64,000 nt of DNA from assembly GCA_947499595.1 (NCBI GenBank), contig CANMOY010000008.1:1-64000 (forward strand), read 5' to 3'. The stretch comes from an uncultured Mesonia sp. (GTDB lineage Bacteria; Bacteroidota; Bacteroidia; Flavobacteriales; Flavobacteriaceae). The stretch's first letter is position 1; each line of letters opens with the position of its first letter. Position numbers and translations under genes: made by a program. The notes under the pieces are model-generated. The model was not told where the DNA came from. It did no database searches and saw nothing but the letters and a program-made list of their open reading frames with translations. Below are positions 33,308 through 41,924 of this stretch, piece after piece.

Positions 33308-35110
33308 ATGACTTCAATTAGAAACATTGCAATTATTGCACACGTTGACCACGGTAAAACCACTTTGGTAGATAAGATTATGTACCATTGCCGTTTGTTC
33401 CGTGAAAACGAAAACACAGGCGACCTTATTCTTGATAATAACGATATTGAGCGTGAGCGTGGTATTACCATTACGTCAAAAAACGTGTCGGTTACTTATA
33501 AGGGAACCAAAATTAATATTATTGACACCCCTGGTCACGCCGATTTTGGAGGTGAGGTAGAGCGAGTTTTAAATATGGCCGATGGGGTTTTACTATTGGT
33601 AGATGCTTTTGAGGGGCCTATGCCGCAAACGCGTTTTGTATTGCAAAAAGCAATTGATTTAGGCTTAAAACCTTGTGTAGTTATCAATAAGGTAGATAAA
33701 GAAAACTGTACTCCAGACGAGGTACATGAGAAAGTATTTGATTTGATGTTTGAGTTGGGGGCAGAAGAGTGGCAGCTTGATTTCCCATCGGTTTATGGTT
33801 CGGCTAAAAACAACTGGATGAGCACCGATTGGAAAAATGAAACCGAAAATTTGGAGCCGCTTTTAGATATGGTTATTGAGCATATACCAGAACCTAAAGT
33901 AGATAAAGAAGGTACGCCACAAATGTTGATTACCTCTTTAGACTTCTCATCTTTTACAGGAAGAATCGCCATTGGTCGCCTGCAACGAGGTGTTTTAAAA
34001 GAAAGTATGCAGGTTTCTCTAGTAAAAAGAGATGGTAGCATTAAAAAATCTAAAATTAAAGAATTGCACGTTTTTGAGGGCTTGGGCCGTAGAAAAGTGC
34101 AGGAAGTTGTAGCAGGAGATATTTGTGCGCTAGTAGGTTTAGAAGGCTTTGATATTGGTGATACCGTTGCCGATGTAGAAAATCCTGAAGCTTTAAAGAC
34201 CATTAGCATAGATGAGCCTACTATGAGTATGTTGTTTACCATTAATGATTCTCCATTTTTTGGTAAAGACGGTAAATTTGTAACCTCAAGGCACATTAAA
34301 GAGCGTTTGACCAAAGAGCTGGAGAAGAACTTGGCATTGCGTGTTGAAGAAACCGATAGTGCCGATAAATTTATGGTTTTTGGTCGGGGTGTTTTGCACT
34401 TGTCTGTGCTTATAGAAACTATGCGTAGAGAAGGTTATGAATTGCAAATAGGGCAGCCGCAAGTAATCATTAAAGAAATAGACGGTGTAAAGTGTGAGCC
34501 AGTAGAAGAATTGACCATAGATTTACCCGAAGAAGTTTCTGGTAAAGCGGTTGAAATGGTGAGTATGCGTAAGGGTGAAATGCTTAGTATGGAAGCTCGC
34601 GGAGACCGTATGGTTTGTGAGTTCATCATTCCTTCTCGTGGTATTATTGGTTTGCGTAACCAATTGCTTACCGCCACAGCGGGAGAAGCGATTATGGCAC
34701 ACCGTTTTAAAGAATACCAACCGATTAAAGGAGACATCCCTCAGCGTTTAAACGGCTCTTTAGTTTCTATGGAAAAAGGTACCGCAATTCCTTATTCGAT
34801 TGATAAACTACAAGATCGCGGTCGCTTTTTTATAGATCCGGGTGAAGATATTTATGAAGGCCAGGTGATTGGGGAGAATTCACGTCAAGATGATATGACG
34901 GTGAACGTAACCAAGACCAAGAAGCTTTCGAATGTGCGTTCGGCTGGAGCCGACGATAAAGCTAAAATTGTTCCGGCTATTAAATTTAGCTTAGAAGAAG
35001 CTTTAGAATACATTCAAAAAGATGAGTATGTTGAGGTGACTCCTAACCATCTTAGAATACGTAAAATTTTCTTAACCGAGAACGAACGTAAACGCAATAA
35101 AATAATCTAA
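33308..35110 (+). CDS. typA: Translational GTPase TypA/BipA
   Basis: A 600-residue ribosome-binding GTPase. It begins MTSIRNIAIIAHVDHGKTTL (P-loop), then ERERGITITSKNVSV (switch I), DTPGHADFGGEV (G3) and NKVDK (G4), followed by EF-G-like domains III and V and the TypA-specific C-terminal domain. It assists 50S assembly at low temperature or stress. The ATG at 33308 is fixed by the conserved start and by the promoter box just upstream. A strong terminator follows. Confidence 0.97.
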   Translation: MTSIRNIAIIAHVDHGKTTLVDKIMYHCRLFRENENTGDLILDNNDIERERGITITSKNVSVTYKGTKINIIDTPGHADFGGEVERVLNMADGVLLLVDAFEGPMPQTRFVLQKAIDLGLKPCVVINKVDKENCTPDEVHEKVFDLMFELGAEEWQLDFPSVYGSAKNNWMSTDWKNETENLEPLLDMVIEHIPEPKVDKEGTPQMLITSLDFSSFTGRIAIGRLQRGVLKESMQVSLVKRDGSIKKSKIKELHVFEGLGRRKVQEVVAGDICALVGLEGFDIGDTVADVENPEALKTISIDEPTMSMLFTINDSPFFGKDGKFVTSRHIKERLTKELEKNLALRVEETDSADKFMVFGRGVLHLSVLIETMRREGYELQIGQPQVIIKEIDGVKCEPVEELTIDLPEEVSGKAVEMVSMRKGEMLSMEARGDRMVCEFIIPSRGIIGLRNQLLTATAGEAIMAHRFKEYQPIKGDIPQRLNGSLVSMEKGTAIPYSIDKLQDRGRFFIDPGEDIYEGQVIGENSRQDDMTVNVTKTKKLSNVRSAGADDKAKIVPAIKFSLEEALEYIQKDEYVEVTPNHLRIRKIFLTENERKRNKII

Positions 35111-35140
35111 AATAAAAAACTGTTTTAGTTTTTATATCAT

Positions 35141-35180
35141 AATAACCCCAAACCTACTGGTTTGGGGTTATTCTTTTTTA
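35141..35180 (+). terminator. Terminator of typA
   Basis: A 14-bp stem AATAACCCCAAACC/GGTTTGGGGTTATT with loop TACT and a T-rich tail. Confidence 0.9.
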
Positions 35181-35238
35181 GTAGCTTACCTAAAGATTAA
35201 TCTTCAATAGTGTATCTTCGTATCTTTAGTAGTTTCGA

Positions 35239-36528
35239 ATGAGGTTTAGGTTTTTTAATACACATCGGCTTTTATTAAAAGCTTCTTATTTTAACGGAAT
35301 TATTGTTGCGCTCAAAGCTTTATCTGGAGTGGCCACCACAATGGTAGTTAGTCGGGTAATAGGTCCGTCTGGCTTAGCTTTATTAGGAAACTTGCGAAAT
35401 TTTACTCAAACTATTTCTAGTTTTACTGCCGAAGGTTATCAAAACGGGGCCATAAGATACGTATCAGAATACCAAGAAGACGCTAAGCAACAGCAACAAA
35501 TTATCGCCAGTATTTTTCAATTGAGTATGGGGGTAGCGCTAGTCTTTGGGGTAGTGCTTTTTTTGTTTTCTTCTTTTTGGAGTGAGATGGTTTTCAAAAC
35601 AGATGCATACGCAGACATCATTCGGTTGGTTGCTGTGGGCTTACCCTTTTTATCGCTCAATCTATTATTAATTTATATATTTAATGGTTTAGAGCGCTAC
35701 AAAAAATTAGTAGTGCTTAATGGAGTTTTAAGCCTAGGCAATATGGTAATGACCATTGTCTTGGCGCTTCAAATGGGTTTGAGAGGCGCGCTTATAGGCG
35801 TTATCTTAGGACCAATATTGGTTTTTATCTTTATGCTTTTAGGGCTAGGAAAAGAAAGAGAGGTATTATTAAATTTATTTCGATTCAAATTATTTTCACT
35901 TACTGCGGTAAAAAAATTAAGTGGTTATTTATTGATGACCATTTATGCTACCGCAATAGTTTCGGTTACTTATTTAATGATTAGAAATTTAGTAATTAAA
36001 ACCTTATCTACAGAAGACGCTGGTTATTGGGAGGCTATGAATAGATTGTCCTCTTTTTACTTGATGTTTTTTATAAGCCTTACTTCATTTTATTTGTTAC
36101 CCAAACTAGCAAAAACCGATGCGTTTGGTAGCTTTAAAAAAGAGTTGAAGCATTTTTATACCCTTACAATCCCTTTGCTGGTAGTTGCATTTTTTATAAT
36201 CTACTTTTTGCGTACTTGGTTGCTTCAATTGTTGTTGGGCGATGAATTTTTACCTACAGAGCGTTTATTTTTTTGGCAGTTGGTTGGTGATTTTATAAGC
36301 ATCTTAGCCATCGCTCTGGTAAAGCAGTTCCACGCCAAACGAATGATTAAGGCTTATTTAATTAGCAACAGCGTTTTAAACCTTTCCTATCTTATTTTTA
36401 GTCATCTGTTTATTGAGGTTTATGGGTTGCAAGGAATAGTGAAAGCCTATGCTTTGGCTTATTTTATCTATTTAGTTCTGGTTTTGTTTTTCGTTTATAT
36501 GCATTTTAACTCAAAAAAAAATGAATAG
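35239..36528 (+). CDS. O-antigen translocase (Wzx-type flippase)
   Basis: A 429-residue polytopic membrane protein with about 12 helices of the polysaccharide-flippase fold. The N-terminus LLKASYFNGIIVALKALSGV and SRVIGPSGLALLGNLRNFTQ matches WzxE/O-antigen translocases. It would flip undecaprenyl-linked glycan units across the inner membrane. A TATCTTCG box at 35213-35220 probably drives it. It overlaps the next gene by 8 bp and starts a three-gene surface-glycan unit. Confidence 0.9.
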   Translation: MRFRFFNTHRLLLKASYFNGIIVALKALSGVATTMVVSRVIGPSGLALLGNLRNFTQTISSFTAEGYQNGAIRYVSEYQEDAKQQQQIIASIFQLSMGVALVFGVVLFLFSSFWSEMVFKTDAYADIIRLVAVGLPFLSLNLLLIYIFNGLERYKKLVVLNGVLSLGNMVMTIVLALQMGLRGALIGVILGPILVFIFMLLGLGKEREVLLNLFRFKLFSLTAVKKLSGYLLMTIYATAIVSVTYLMIRNLVIKTLSTEDAGYWEAMNRLSSFYLMFFISLTSFYLLPKLAKTDAFGSFKKELKHFYTLTIPLLVVAFFIIYFLRTWLLQLLLGDEFLPTERLFFWQLVGDFISILAIALVKQFHAKRMIKAYLISNSVLNLSYLIFSHLFIEVYGLQGIVKAYALAYFIYLVLVLFFVYMHFNSKKNE

Positions 36529-38098
36529 AATCCTCAACTTACAAGCCTCTAAAGCGAGTTTAATCGTGTTATTGATTTACCCCATAATTTTGGCGCTGTT
36601 GCTGGAGGTAGGTATTCATCAAATAGGACCTTCAACGTTTTTAAATGTTTTAGAAAACACGCTTTTTGGGATAATTATTTATGTGTCTGTTTTAATTTTA
36701 AATTCTTTTAAAGGCAGTAAATGGATTAGTAAGGCCATGTTGATTGGCTTTTACTTGATTTTAATTATTGAAACCGGATTGTATATTCTATTTGAAACCA
36801 GATTTAACGCGAGTTATATTTATGTGATTCTAAATACCAATACTGCCGAGATAACCGAATTTAGCCAAACGTTCTCTACCTATTATCTGCTGTGGTTACT
36901 TTTATTTTTACTTCCTCTTTTTTCATTTTTTCCTAAATCTATAGCTTCCGCGAAAGCGATATCAAAACCCAAGATTATAACCGGTGTCGTATTTATTTTA
37001 ATGCTAGCAGGGGTGCTTAAATTTTCTAAGCTTATAATCTATAATTTACCGTATATCACGGTAAAATCTTACGCGCAATACAAGCAGCAGGTAAATGAAA
37101 TAGAACAATTTAGAGCAGAAAATTTACAGATTGAAGTAGCCGCCACTACTCAAAATGATTTGATTGTGGTAGCCATAGGAGAATCTGCCAGTAGAAAACA
37201 TATGCAAGTGTATGGCTATGATAGGCCTACCAATCCGTTATTGATAGCGCAAGACTCTTTAAAATTATTTAATGATGTGATAAGTTCTCACGTTTATACT
37301 ATGGGCTCTTTATATGATGCCCTTACGCTGGCAAATTATGAAAACCCTAAAGCCTCACAATTGCTTATACAGTTTTTGAAAAGTGCCAACTACAAAACCT
37401 ATTGGCTTTCCAATCAACGTCCCGTTGGCTTTCATGATAATTTAATTTCTAAACTAGCCTCAGTTTCTCATGAGACAGTATTTCTAAATTACTCAGCTTT
37501 TAATGAAAATGGAAATTATGACGAGGTACTGTTACCTTTACTGAATGAAACCTTAAGTGAAGAAGGTAAAAAAGTTATTTTTCTTCACCTTGCCGGAAAT
37601 CATTATGCTTATAATAAGCGTTATCCTCCTCGTTTTAATTACTTTAAAACCGAAGAGAAAAACGAAAAAACGAGTAATATTAACACCTATGACAATGCCA
37701 TTCGCTACAATGATTATGTGCTTTCGGAAGTTTTAAAATTAATACAGCAACAAAACAAAAAGAGTGCTTTCTTATATTTTTCAGATCACGGAGAAGAGAT
37801 GTATGATGTTGCTGATTTTTTTGGGCATTTTGAAGATAAACCTACTTCAACGATGTATGAAATTCCTTTTATATTTTGGAAATCTCCCAGCTTTGAAACG
37901 CCAACCGACTTTGTGATCGATACCAGTAGAGCCTATATGCTAGATGACTTTCCGCATACGCTAACCCATTTAATGGGTATTTCTGCAGAAGGTTTAAAAA
38001 GAACTAGGAGTATTTTTAGCGATTCTTTTCAGCCTAGAAAACGTCTGATTCAAGATGGAGTTGATTTTGATGAATTTAAAGCGAAAGAGAAAAAATGA
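36521..38098 (+). CDS. Phosphoethanolamine transferase (EptA/CptA-like sulfatase fold)
   Basis: A 525-residue enzyme. Five membrane helices occupy about residues 10-170. The alkaline-phosphatase-like catalytic domain follows with IGESASRKHMQVYGYDRPTNP (metal-ligand Glu), SHVYTMGSLYDAL (candidate nucleophilic Thr), HLAGNHYAYNKRYP and YFSDHGEEMYD (metal ligands). Such enzymes transfer phosphoethanolamine from lipid to lipid A or core sugars at the outer face of the inner membrane. It overlaps the flippase by 8 bp and the next glycosyltransferase by 4 bp. Confidence 0.9.
   Translation: MNRILNLQASKASLIVLLIYPIILALLLEVGIHQIGPSTFLNVLENTLFGIIIYVSVLILNSFKGSKWISKAMLIGFYLILIIETGLYILFETRFNASYIYVILNTNTAEITEFSQTFSTYYLLWLLLFLLPLFSFFPKSIASAKAISKPKIITGVVFILMLAGVLKFSKLIIYNLPYITVKSYAQYKQQVNEIEQFRAENLQIEVAATTQNDLIVVAIGESASRKHMQVYGYDRPTNPLLIAQDSLKLFNDVISSHVYTMGSLYDALTLANYENPKASQLLIQFLKSANYKTYWLSNQRPVGFHDNLISKLASVSHETVFLNYSAFNENGNYDEVLLPLLNETLSEEGKKVIFLHLAGNHYAYNKRYPPRFNYFKTEEKNEKTSNINTYDNAIRYNDYVLSEVLKLIQQQNKKSAFLYFSDHGEEMYDVADFFGHFEDKPTSTMYEIPFIFWKSPSFETPTDFVIDTSRAYMLDDFPHTLTHLMGISAEGLKRTRSIFSDSFQPRKRLIQDGVDFDEFKAKEKK
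36946..36962. repeat. Short dispersed palindrome, copy B
   Basis: Same 17-base string as at 17190, here inside the phosphoethanolamine transferase gene, where it encodes ASAKAI in the loop before its last membrane helix. Confidence 0.6.
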
Positions 38099-39186
38099 GT
38101 TACAAAATAGGGATTTTAATCGACCGCTTAAACGGGGGAGGAGCCGAGCGTGCAGCAGGAATTATTTCGAAACTTTTATCTGAATTGGGGCATAAAATTT
38201 TTATAGTGACCTTGTTTGATGATGTAGCCTATCCCTACCAAGGAAAGTTGATTAATTTAGGGAAGTATAAAACCGGTTCACGCTCTTCAATTGCCAAGTA
38301 TTTAAGGTATAAAAAACTTCATACAACTTTAAAAGGCGAAAATCCCGATTTAATTTTAGATTTTAGAATGAAGGATTTTCCGTTAAGGGAAAAGTTACTG
38401 AATAGATTGGTTTTTAAATACCCCATGGTAAATATGGTGCGCAGTTATAGGTTAGATTGGTATTTTCCGCAACCCAAAAAACTCGCGCAACATTTATACG
38501 CGGATTATGCGGGGATCATAACCGTAGCCAAAGAAATAAAGCAGGAGGTACAACAGCAATACGGTTTTAGTAATGTTACAGCCATTCCTAATGCTATAGA
38601 TATAAAAGCAATTCAGCGTAAAGCTAACGAAAGCCTAAATACACCAGTGGAGTATATTATTGCTGTAGGTAGAAATCATCCTGTAAAACAGTTTGAGGCT
38701 TTAATCCTAGCGTTTTCAAAAAGCAATTTGCCAAAGAAAGGGATAAAATTGGTTATTATGGGAGATGGCAACAAGAATGAAGTGCTTAAGAATAGAATTA
38801 TGCAATTAGCGTTGCAAAACCATGTAGAACTGCTAGCTTTTCAAACTAATCCTTTTCCTTTTTTAAAGCATGCTAAATTTTTGGTTTTAAGCAGTAAATA
38901 TGAAGGATTTCCCAATGTGTTGGTAGAAGCATTGGCCTGCGAAACTCCTGTGGTGGCTTTTAATTGCTCTTCGGGGCCGAGTGAAATTATTCAACATGAA
39001 AAAAATGGTCTATTGGTTGTAAACCAAAATTTTAAAGCCTTAACCCAGGCGATGAATAGAATGATTGACGATAGAGCATTATATGAGCAATGTAAGGGTT
39101 TTGCACTTGAAAGTGTAGCTTGTTTCTCTATGGAGAAGGTTAAGCAGCTTTGGAAGCAATACCTAACTGGGCTCAAAAAGGAGTGA
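38095..39186 (+). CDS. Glycosyltransferase family 4
   Basis: A 363-residue GT-B glycosyltransferase. The N-terminal acceptor domain has GGGAERAAGIISKLL, and the C-terminal donor domain has IAVGRNHPVKQFEALILAF, KHAKFLVLSSKYEGFPNVLVEALAC and the ENGLLV-like KNGLLVVNQNF. It would add a sugar to a lipid-linked glycan. An ATGA overlap couples it to the phosphoethanolamine transferase. Its end overlaps the convergent GT2 gene by 14 bp. Confidence 0.92.
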   Translation: MSYKIGILIDRLNGGGAERAAGIISKLLSELGHKIFIVTLFDDVAYPYQGKLINLGKYKTGSRSSIAKYLRYKKLHTTLKGENPDLILDFRMKDFPLREKLLNRLVFKYPMVNMVRSYRLDWYFPQPKKLAQHLYADYAGIITVAKEIKQEVQQQYGFSNVTAIPNAIDIKAIQRKANESLNTPVEYIIAVGRNHPVKQFEALILAFSKSNLPKKGIKLVIMGDGNKNEVLKNRIMQLALQNHVELLAFQTNPFPFLKHAKFLVLSSKYEGFPNVLVEALACETPVVAFNCSSGPSEIIQHEKNGLLVVNQNFKALTQAMNRMIDDRALYEQCKGFALESVACFSMEKVKQLWKQYLTGLKKE

Positions 39187-40114
39187 CTTTAATTCCTCTT
39201 TTTATCAAAAAGGCTTTTAATTTTTTTAAACGCTGATACATCCAAAACGGACATTCAAGTAAAACTTTCTGTTTAAAGCTGAGCGCCGAAAAATCTATTT
39301 CTTTTTTAAACTTTTCAAACAAGGCTTTATTCCGCTGATTTTTATATTGGGAGGCGTAATAATACCGGCTAGCATTAAGGTATTTTTTTAACCCGGGATG
39401 ACTTTCCGCTTGACGGTCAAACTTCTTGAAATCTATTAGCTTTTTATTGCGAATAGTACTATTTGTCATTTGATTAGGAATGTCTACATAGTAAATTGCA
39501 CAAGCCTTATAATAATAAGCCAATTTAAATTGAGAATTGGCTCTTATGTTAAAATCTAAATCCTCTCCTATATCTACTGCGGTATTAAAATTTCCAATTT
39601 TATTTAATGCCTTTCTAGAAAATGCAACACAACTATAGCAATAAATAGGGTTGAATAAACTGGCGGTAAAGAAATCTTCAATTTTCACATATTGATTAGG
39701 CCTCACCGCTTTGGGAAGGTTTTTTACGGGAATAACGGTATGGTTGTTAATCTTTTCCTCGTAATCGGTTCCATAAATATCGCATTCGGGAAATTTTCTA
39801 GCAAGGGTGTCAATTGCAGCAAGAAAGTTGGGCTTCCATTCATCATCGGCATCTAAAAAAGTGATAATATCTCCTTTAGCATTAGAAATCCCAGTATTTC
39901 TTGAAGCTGATAAACCTTTATTTACCTCGTGTTGAAGAATGGTTATTCTAGAATCTTCTATTTTTTCTGCACGAGATAAACTTTTATCTGTAGAGCAATC
40001 ATTCACAATGAGCAATTCAAAATCTACAAGTGTTTGTTGCAATACAGAGTGTACACTTCGCTGAATATAATCAGCTTTATTATACATAGGTATAACCACA
40101 GAAAACCTAGGCAT
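39173..40114 (-). CDS. Glycosyltransferase family 2
   Basis: A 313-residue GT-A enzyme. It begins PRFSVVIPMYNKADYIQRSV, has LLIVNDCSTDKS and the metal-binding FLDADDEWKP. The C-terminal part is basic and helical with no membrane span, so it should act at the cytoplasmic face. It is cotranscribed with the upstream GT2 gene (8-bp overlap). Sugar specificity cannot be read from sequence. Confidence 0.92.
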   Translation of the reverse strand: MPRFSVVIPMYNKADYIQRSVHSVLQQTLVDFELLIVNDCSTDKSLSRAEKIEDSRITILQHEVNKGLSASRNTGISNAKGDIITFLDADDEWKPNFLAAIDTLARKFPECDIYGTDYEEKINNHTVIPVKNLPKAVRPNQYVKIEDFFTASLFNPIYCYSCVAFSRKALNKIGNFNTAVDIGEDLDFNIRANSQFKLAYYYKACAIYYVDIPNQMTNSTIRNKKLIDFKKFDRQAESHPGLKKYLNASRYYYASQYKNQRNKALFEKFKKEIDFSALSFKQKVLLECPFWMYQRLKKLKAFLIKRGIKVTPF

Positions 40115-41003
40115 TTCTATCGAGTTGAATTAAGTGGTAAAGACGGTACAAATCAAAAAGACGCAAAGAAGGTTTGGGTCCCAATAAATTTCGTTCGATG
40201 TGGCGTAAAGTGCTTTTTGGCAAGGAAGCGGCAGCACGATCTAACTTTGCTTTTTTTAATTTTTTATGAAAGGCTAAAATTTTAATATAGTCGGGGTCAA
40301 TAAGTTTATGTTCTTTAAAATACAGGGCAGCTTTTAAAGAATCTAAAGATTTTTTCAAGAACTCTTTACTGCTTTCTATTCCTAAATGATACACCGGATT
40401 ATTAATATGTAAGATAGGAACCTCAGCTTGCTGAAGTTGATAAGAAAATAGCGTGTCTTCGTGTCTTAAATTTGGGATATCTTCATTAAACTTTACCTTC
40501 TTAAAAACTGACTTACGGATTAGAAAATTAAGTGTAAGAAAAGAAACATAGGGTTTTCTACTGCGTTTTTCGGTGGCTAAAGCTTCTCTTAAATTCCCGT
40601 AATGCCAGCGTAAGCGTTGAGCAGCATCGGGTTTGTTGGGAACATACTTAATACCTCCGTAAATAATGTCGTGGTCATTAGAAATAAATTTAAGGTAGTT
40701 TTTTATAAAATCATCTTTAATGGGCATCACATCGGCATCTAAAAAAAGTAGCCAATCAAATTTTGCAGTGTCTGCCAGAAGATTCCTAATTCTGCTTCTC
40801 CCAATATTTACTTTAAGTACTTGATAAGATGCGTGTTCTAAAGCATTGATCTCTTCATTTTCATCTATACTAGATGGGTTGGTAGAAGCATCATCTAAAC
40901 AAATAATTTCAAAATCGATTTTCTCGGCAGCGAGGAGTTGGTGTACTTTCTGTACCAATGGAAAAATAGTATAGTTATAAGTGGGAATCAGAACAGAAAT
41001 CAT
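40107..41003 (-). CDS. Glycosyltransferase family 2
   Basis: A 298-residue GT-A enzyme. Motifs are SVLIPTYNYTIFPLVQKV, IICLDDAST and WLLFLDADVMPIKDD, with LRHEDTLFSYQLQQAE as the acceptor-site ED motif. It lies 15 bases after ftsE on the same strand and overlaps the next GT2 gene by 8 bp, giving an ftsE-GT2-GT2 order. Confidence 0.92.
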   Translation of the reverse strand: MISVLIPTYNYTIFPLVQKVHQLLAAEKIDFEIICLDDASTNPSSIDENEEINALEHASYQVLKVNIGRSRIRNLLADTAKFDWLLFLDADVMPIKDDFIKNYLKFISNDHDIIYGGIKYVPNKPDAAQRLRWHYGNLREALATEKRSRKPYVSFLTLNFLIRKSVFKKVKFNEDIPNLRHEDTLFSYQLQQAEVPILHINNPVYHLGIESSKEFLKKSLDSLKAALYFKEHKLIDPDYIKILAFHKKLKKAKLDRAAASLPKSTLRHIERNLLGPKPSLRLFDLYRLYHLIQLDRNA

Positions 41004-41018
41004 AAGTAAATCTTCTTT

Positions 41019-41702
41019 TTAAGCCGTTTTCTGTACTACTTCAAACACTTTTTGGCCGTCGCATTTTAAGGTTTTAGACGGGTATTTTAATAGCAAAGCA
41101 TAATCGTGTGTAGCCATTAAAATGGTATTACCGTTACGGTTAATTTCTTGCAAAACCTCCATTACCTCTACAGAGGTTTGTGGATCTAAATTACCCGTAG
41201 GCTCATCGGCTAGTATTAATTCGGGGTCGTTGAGTAAAGCACGCGCGATGGCAATACGTTGTTGTTCACCACCAGAAAGTTGGTAGGGGTATTTAAAATT
41301 TTTGGTTTTCATACCCACTTTGTTTAATACCGTATCAATTTTTTCTTCCATTTTGACCTTGTCTTTCCAGCCTGTAGCTTTTAAGACAAACATTAGATTT
41401 TCTTTTATATTGCGGTCGTTCAGCAATTTAAAATCTTGAAAAACCACGCCGAGTTTGCGGCGTAAAAAAGGAATATCTTTTTCTTTGAGTTTACGTAAAT
41501 CGGTACCTACAATAGTTCCTTCGCCCTCTTTCAAGGGAATATCACCGTATAGCGTTTTCATAAAACTACTTTTACCGGTTCCTGTTTTACCAATTAAATA
41601 AACAAAATCACCTTTATTGATTTCTACATTTACTTCAGATAAAATAAGACTTTCTCTTTGGTAAATCGCCGCGTTGCGAAGCGAAAGGATAGATTGCGCC
41701 AT
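41019..41702 (-). CDS. ftsE: Cell-division ATP-binding protein FtsE
   Basis: A 227-residue ABC ATPase that works with FtsX to control cell-wall hydrolysis at the septum. Walker A is [10 protein letters not shown], the signature is [18 protein letters not shown], Walker B is [13 protein letters not shown], and the H-loop is MATHD. No ftsX is adjacent, which is common in Bacteroidota. It heads a unit with two glycosyltransferases. Confidence 0.9.
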   Translation of the reverse strand: MAQSILSLRNAAIYQRESLILSEVNVEINKGDFVYLIGKTGTGKSSFMKTLYGDIPLKEGEGTIVGTDLRKLKEKDIPFLRRKLGVVFQDFKLLNDRNIKENLMFVLKATGWKDKVKMEEKIDTVLNKVGMKTKNFKYPYQLSGGEQQRIAIARALLNDPELILADEPTGNLDPQTSVEVMEVLQEINRNGNTILMATHDYALLLKYPSKTLKCDGQKVFEVVQKTA

Positions 41703-41893
41703 AGCTTTTTAAGATTTGAGGCTAAAGGTAACAAAAGTTTTTAAGTTCTATTTTACTAGCGTACTCAATTTATAGGTGTAGTAATAAAATTCATGAGTTT
41801 GCTTTTGCGTCAAGCGGAAATAAAGACTGACTAAAATGCTAAATTTGATATAATTATTACCCGGGTTTGGCGTTATGTAGTAAGCAATTCTTT

Positions 41894-41901
41894 TATATTT
41901 G
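41894..41901 (+). promoter_or_regulatory. -7 box TAnnTTTG for the TPR-barrel operon
   Basis: TATATTTG lies 23 bases before the ATG at 41925, with a possible -33 TTTG at 41866-41869 although the spacing is longer than usual. Confidence 0.55.
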
Positions 41902-41924
41902 AGTTTTGATAAAAAAGCGACTTT

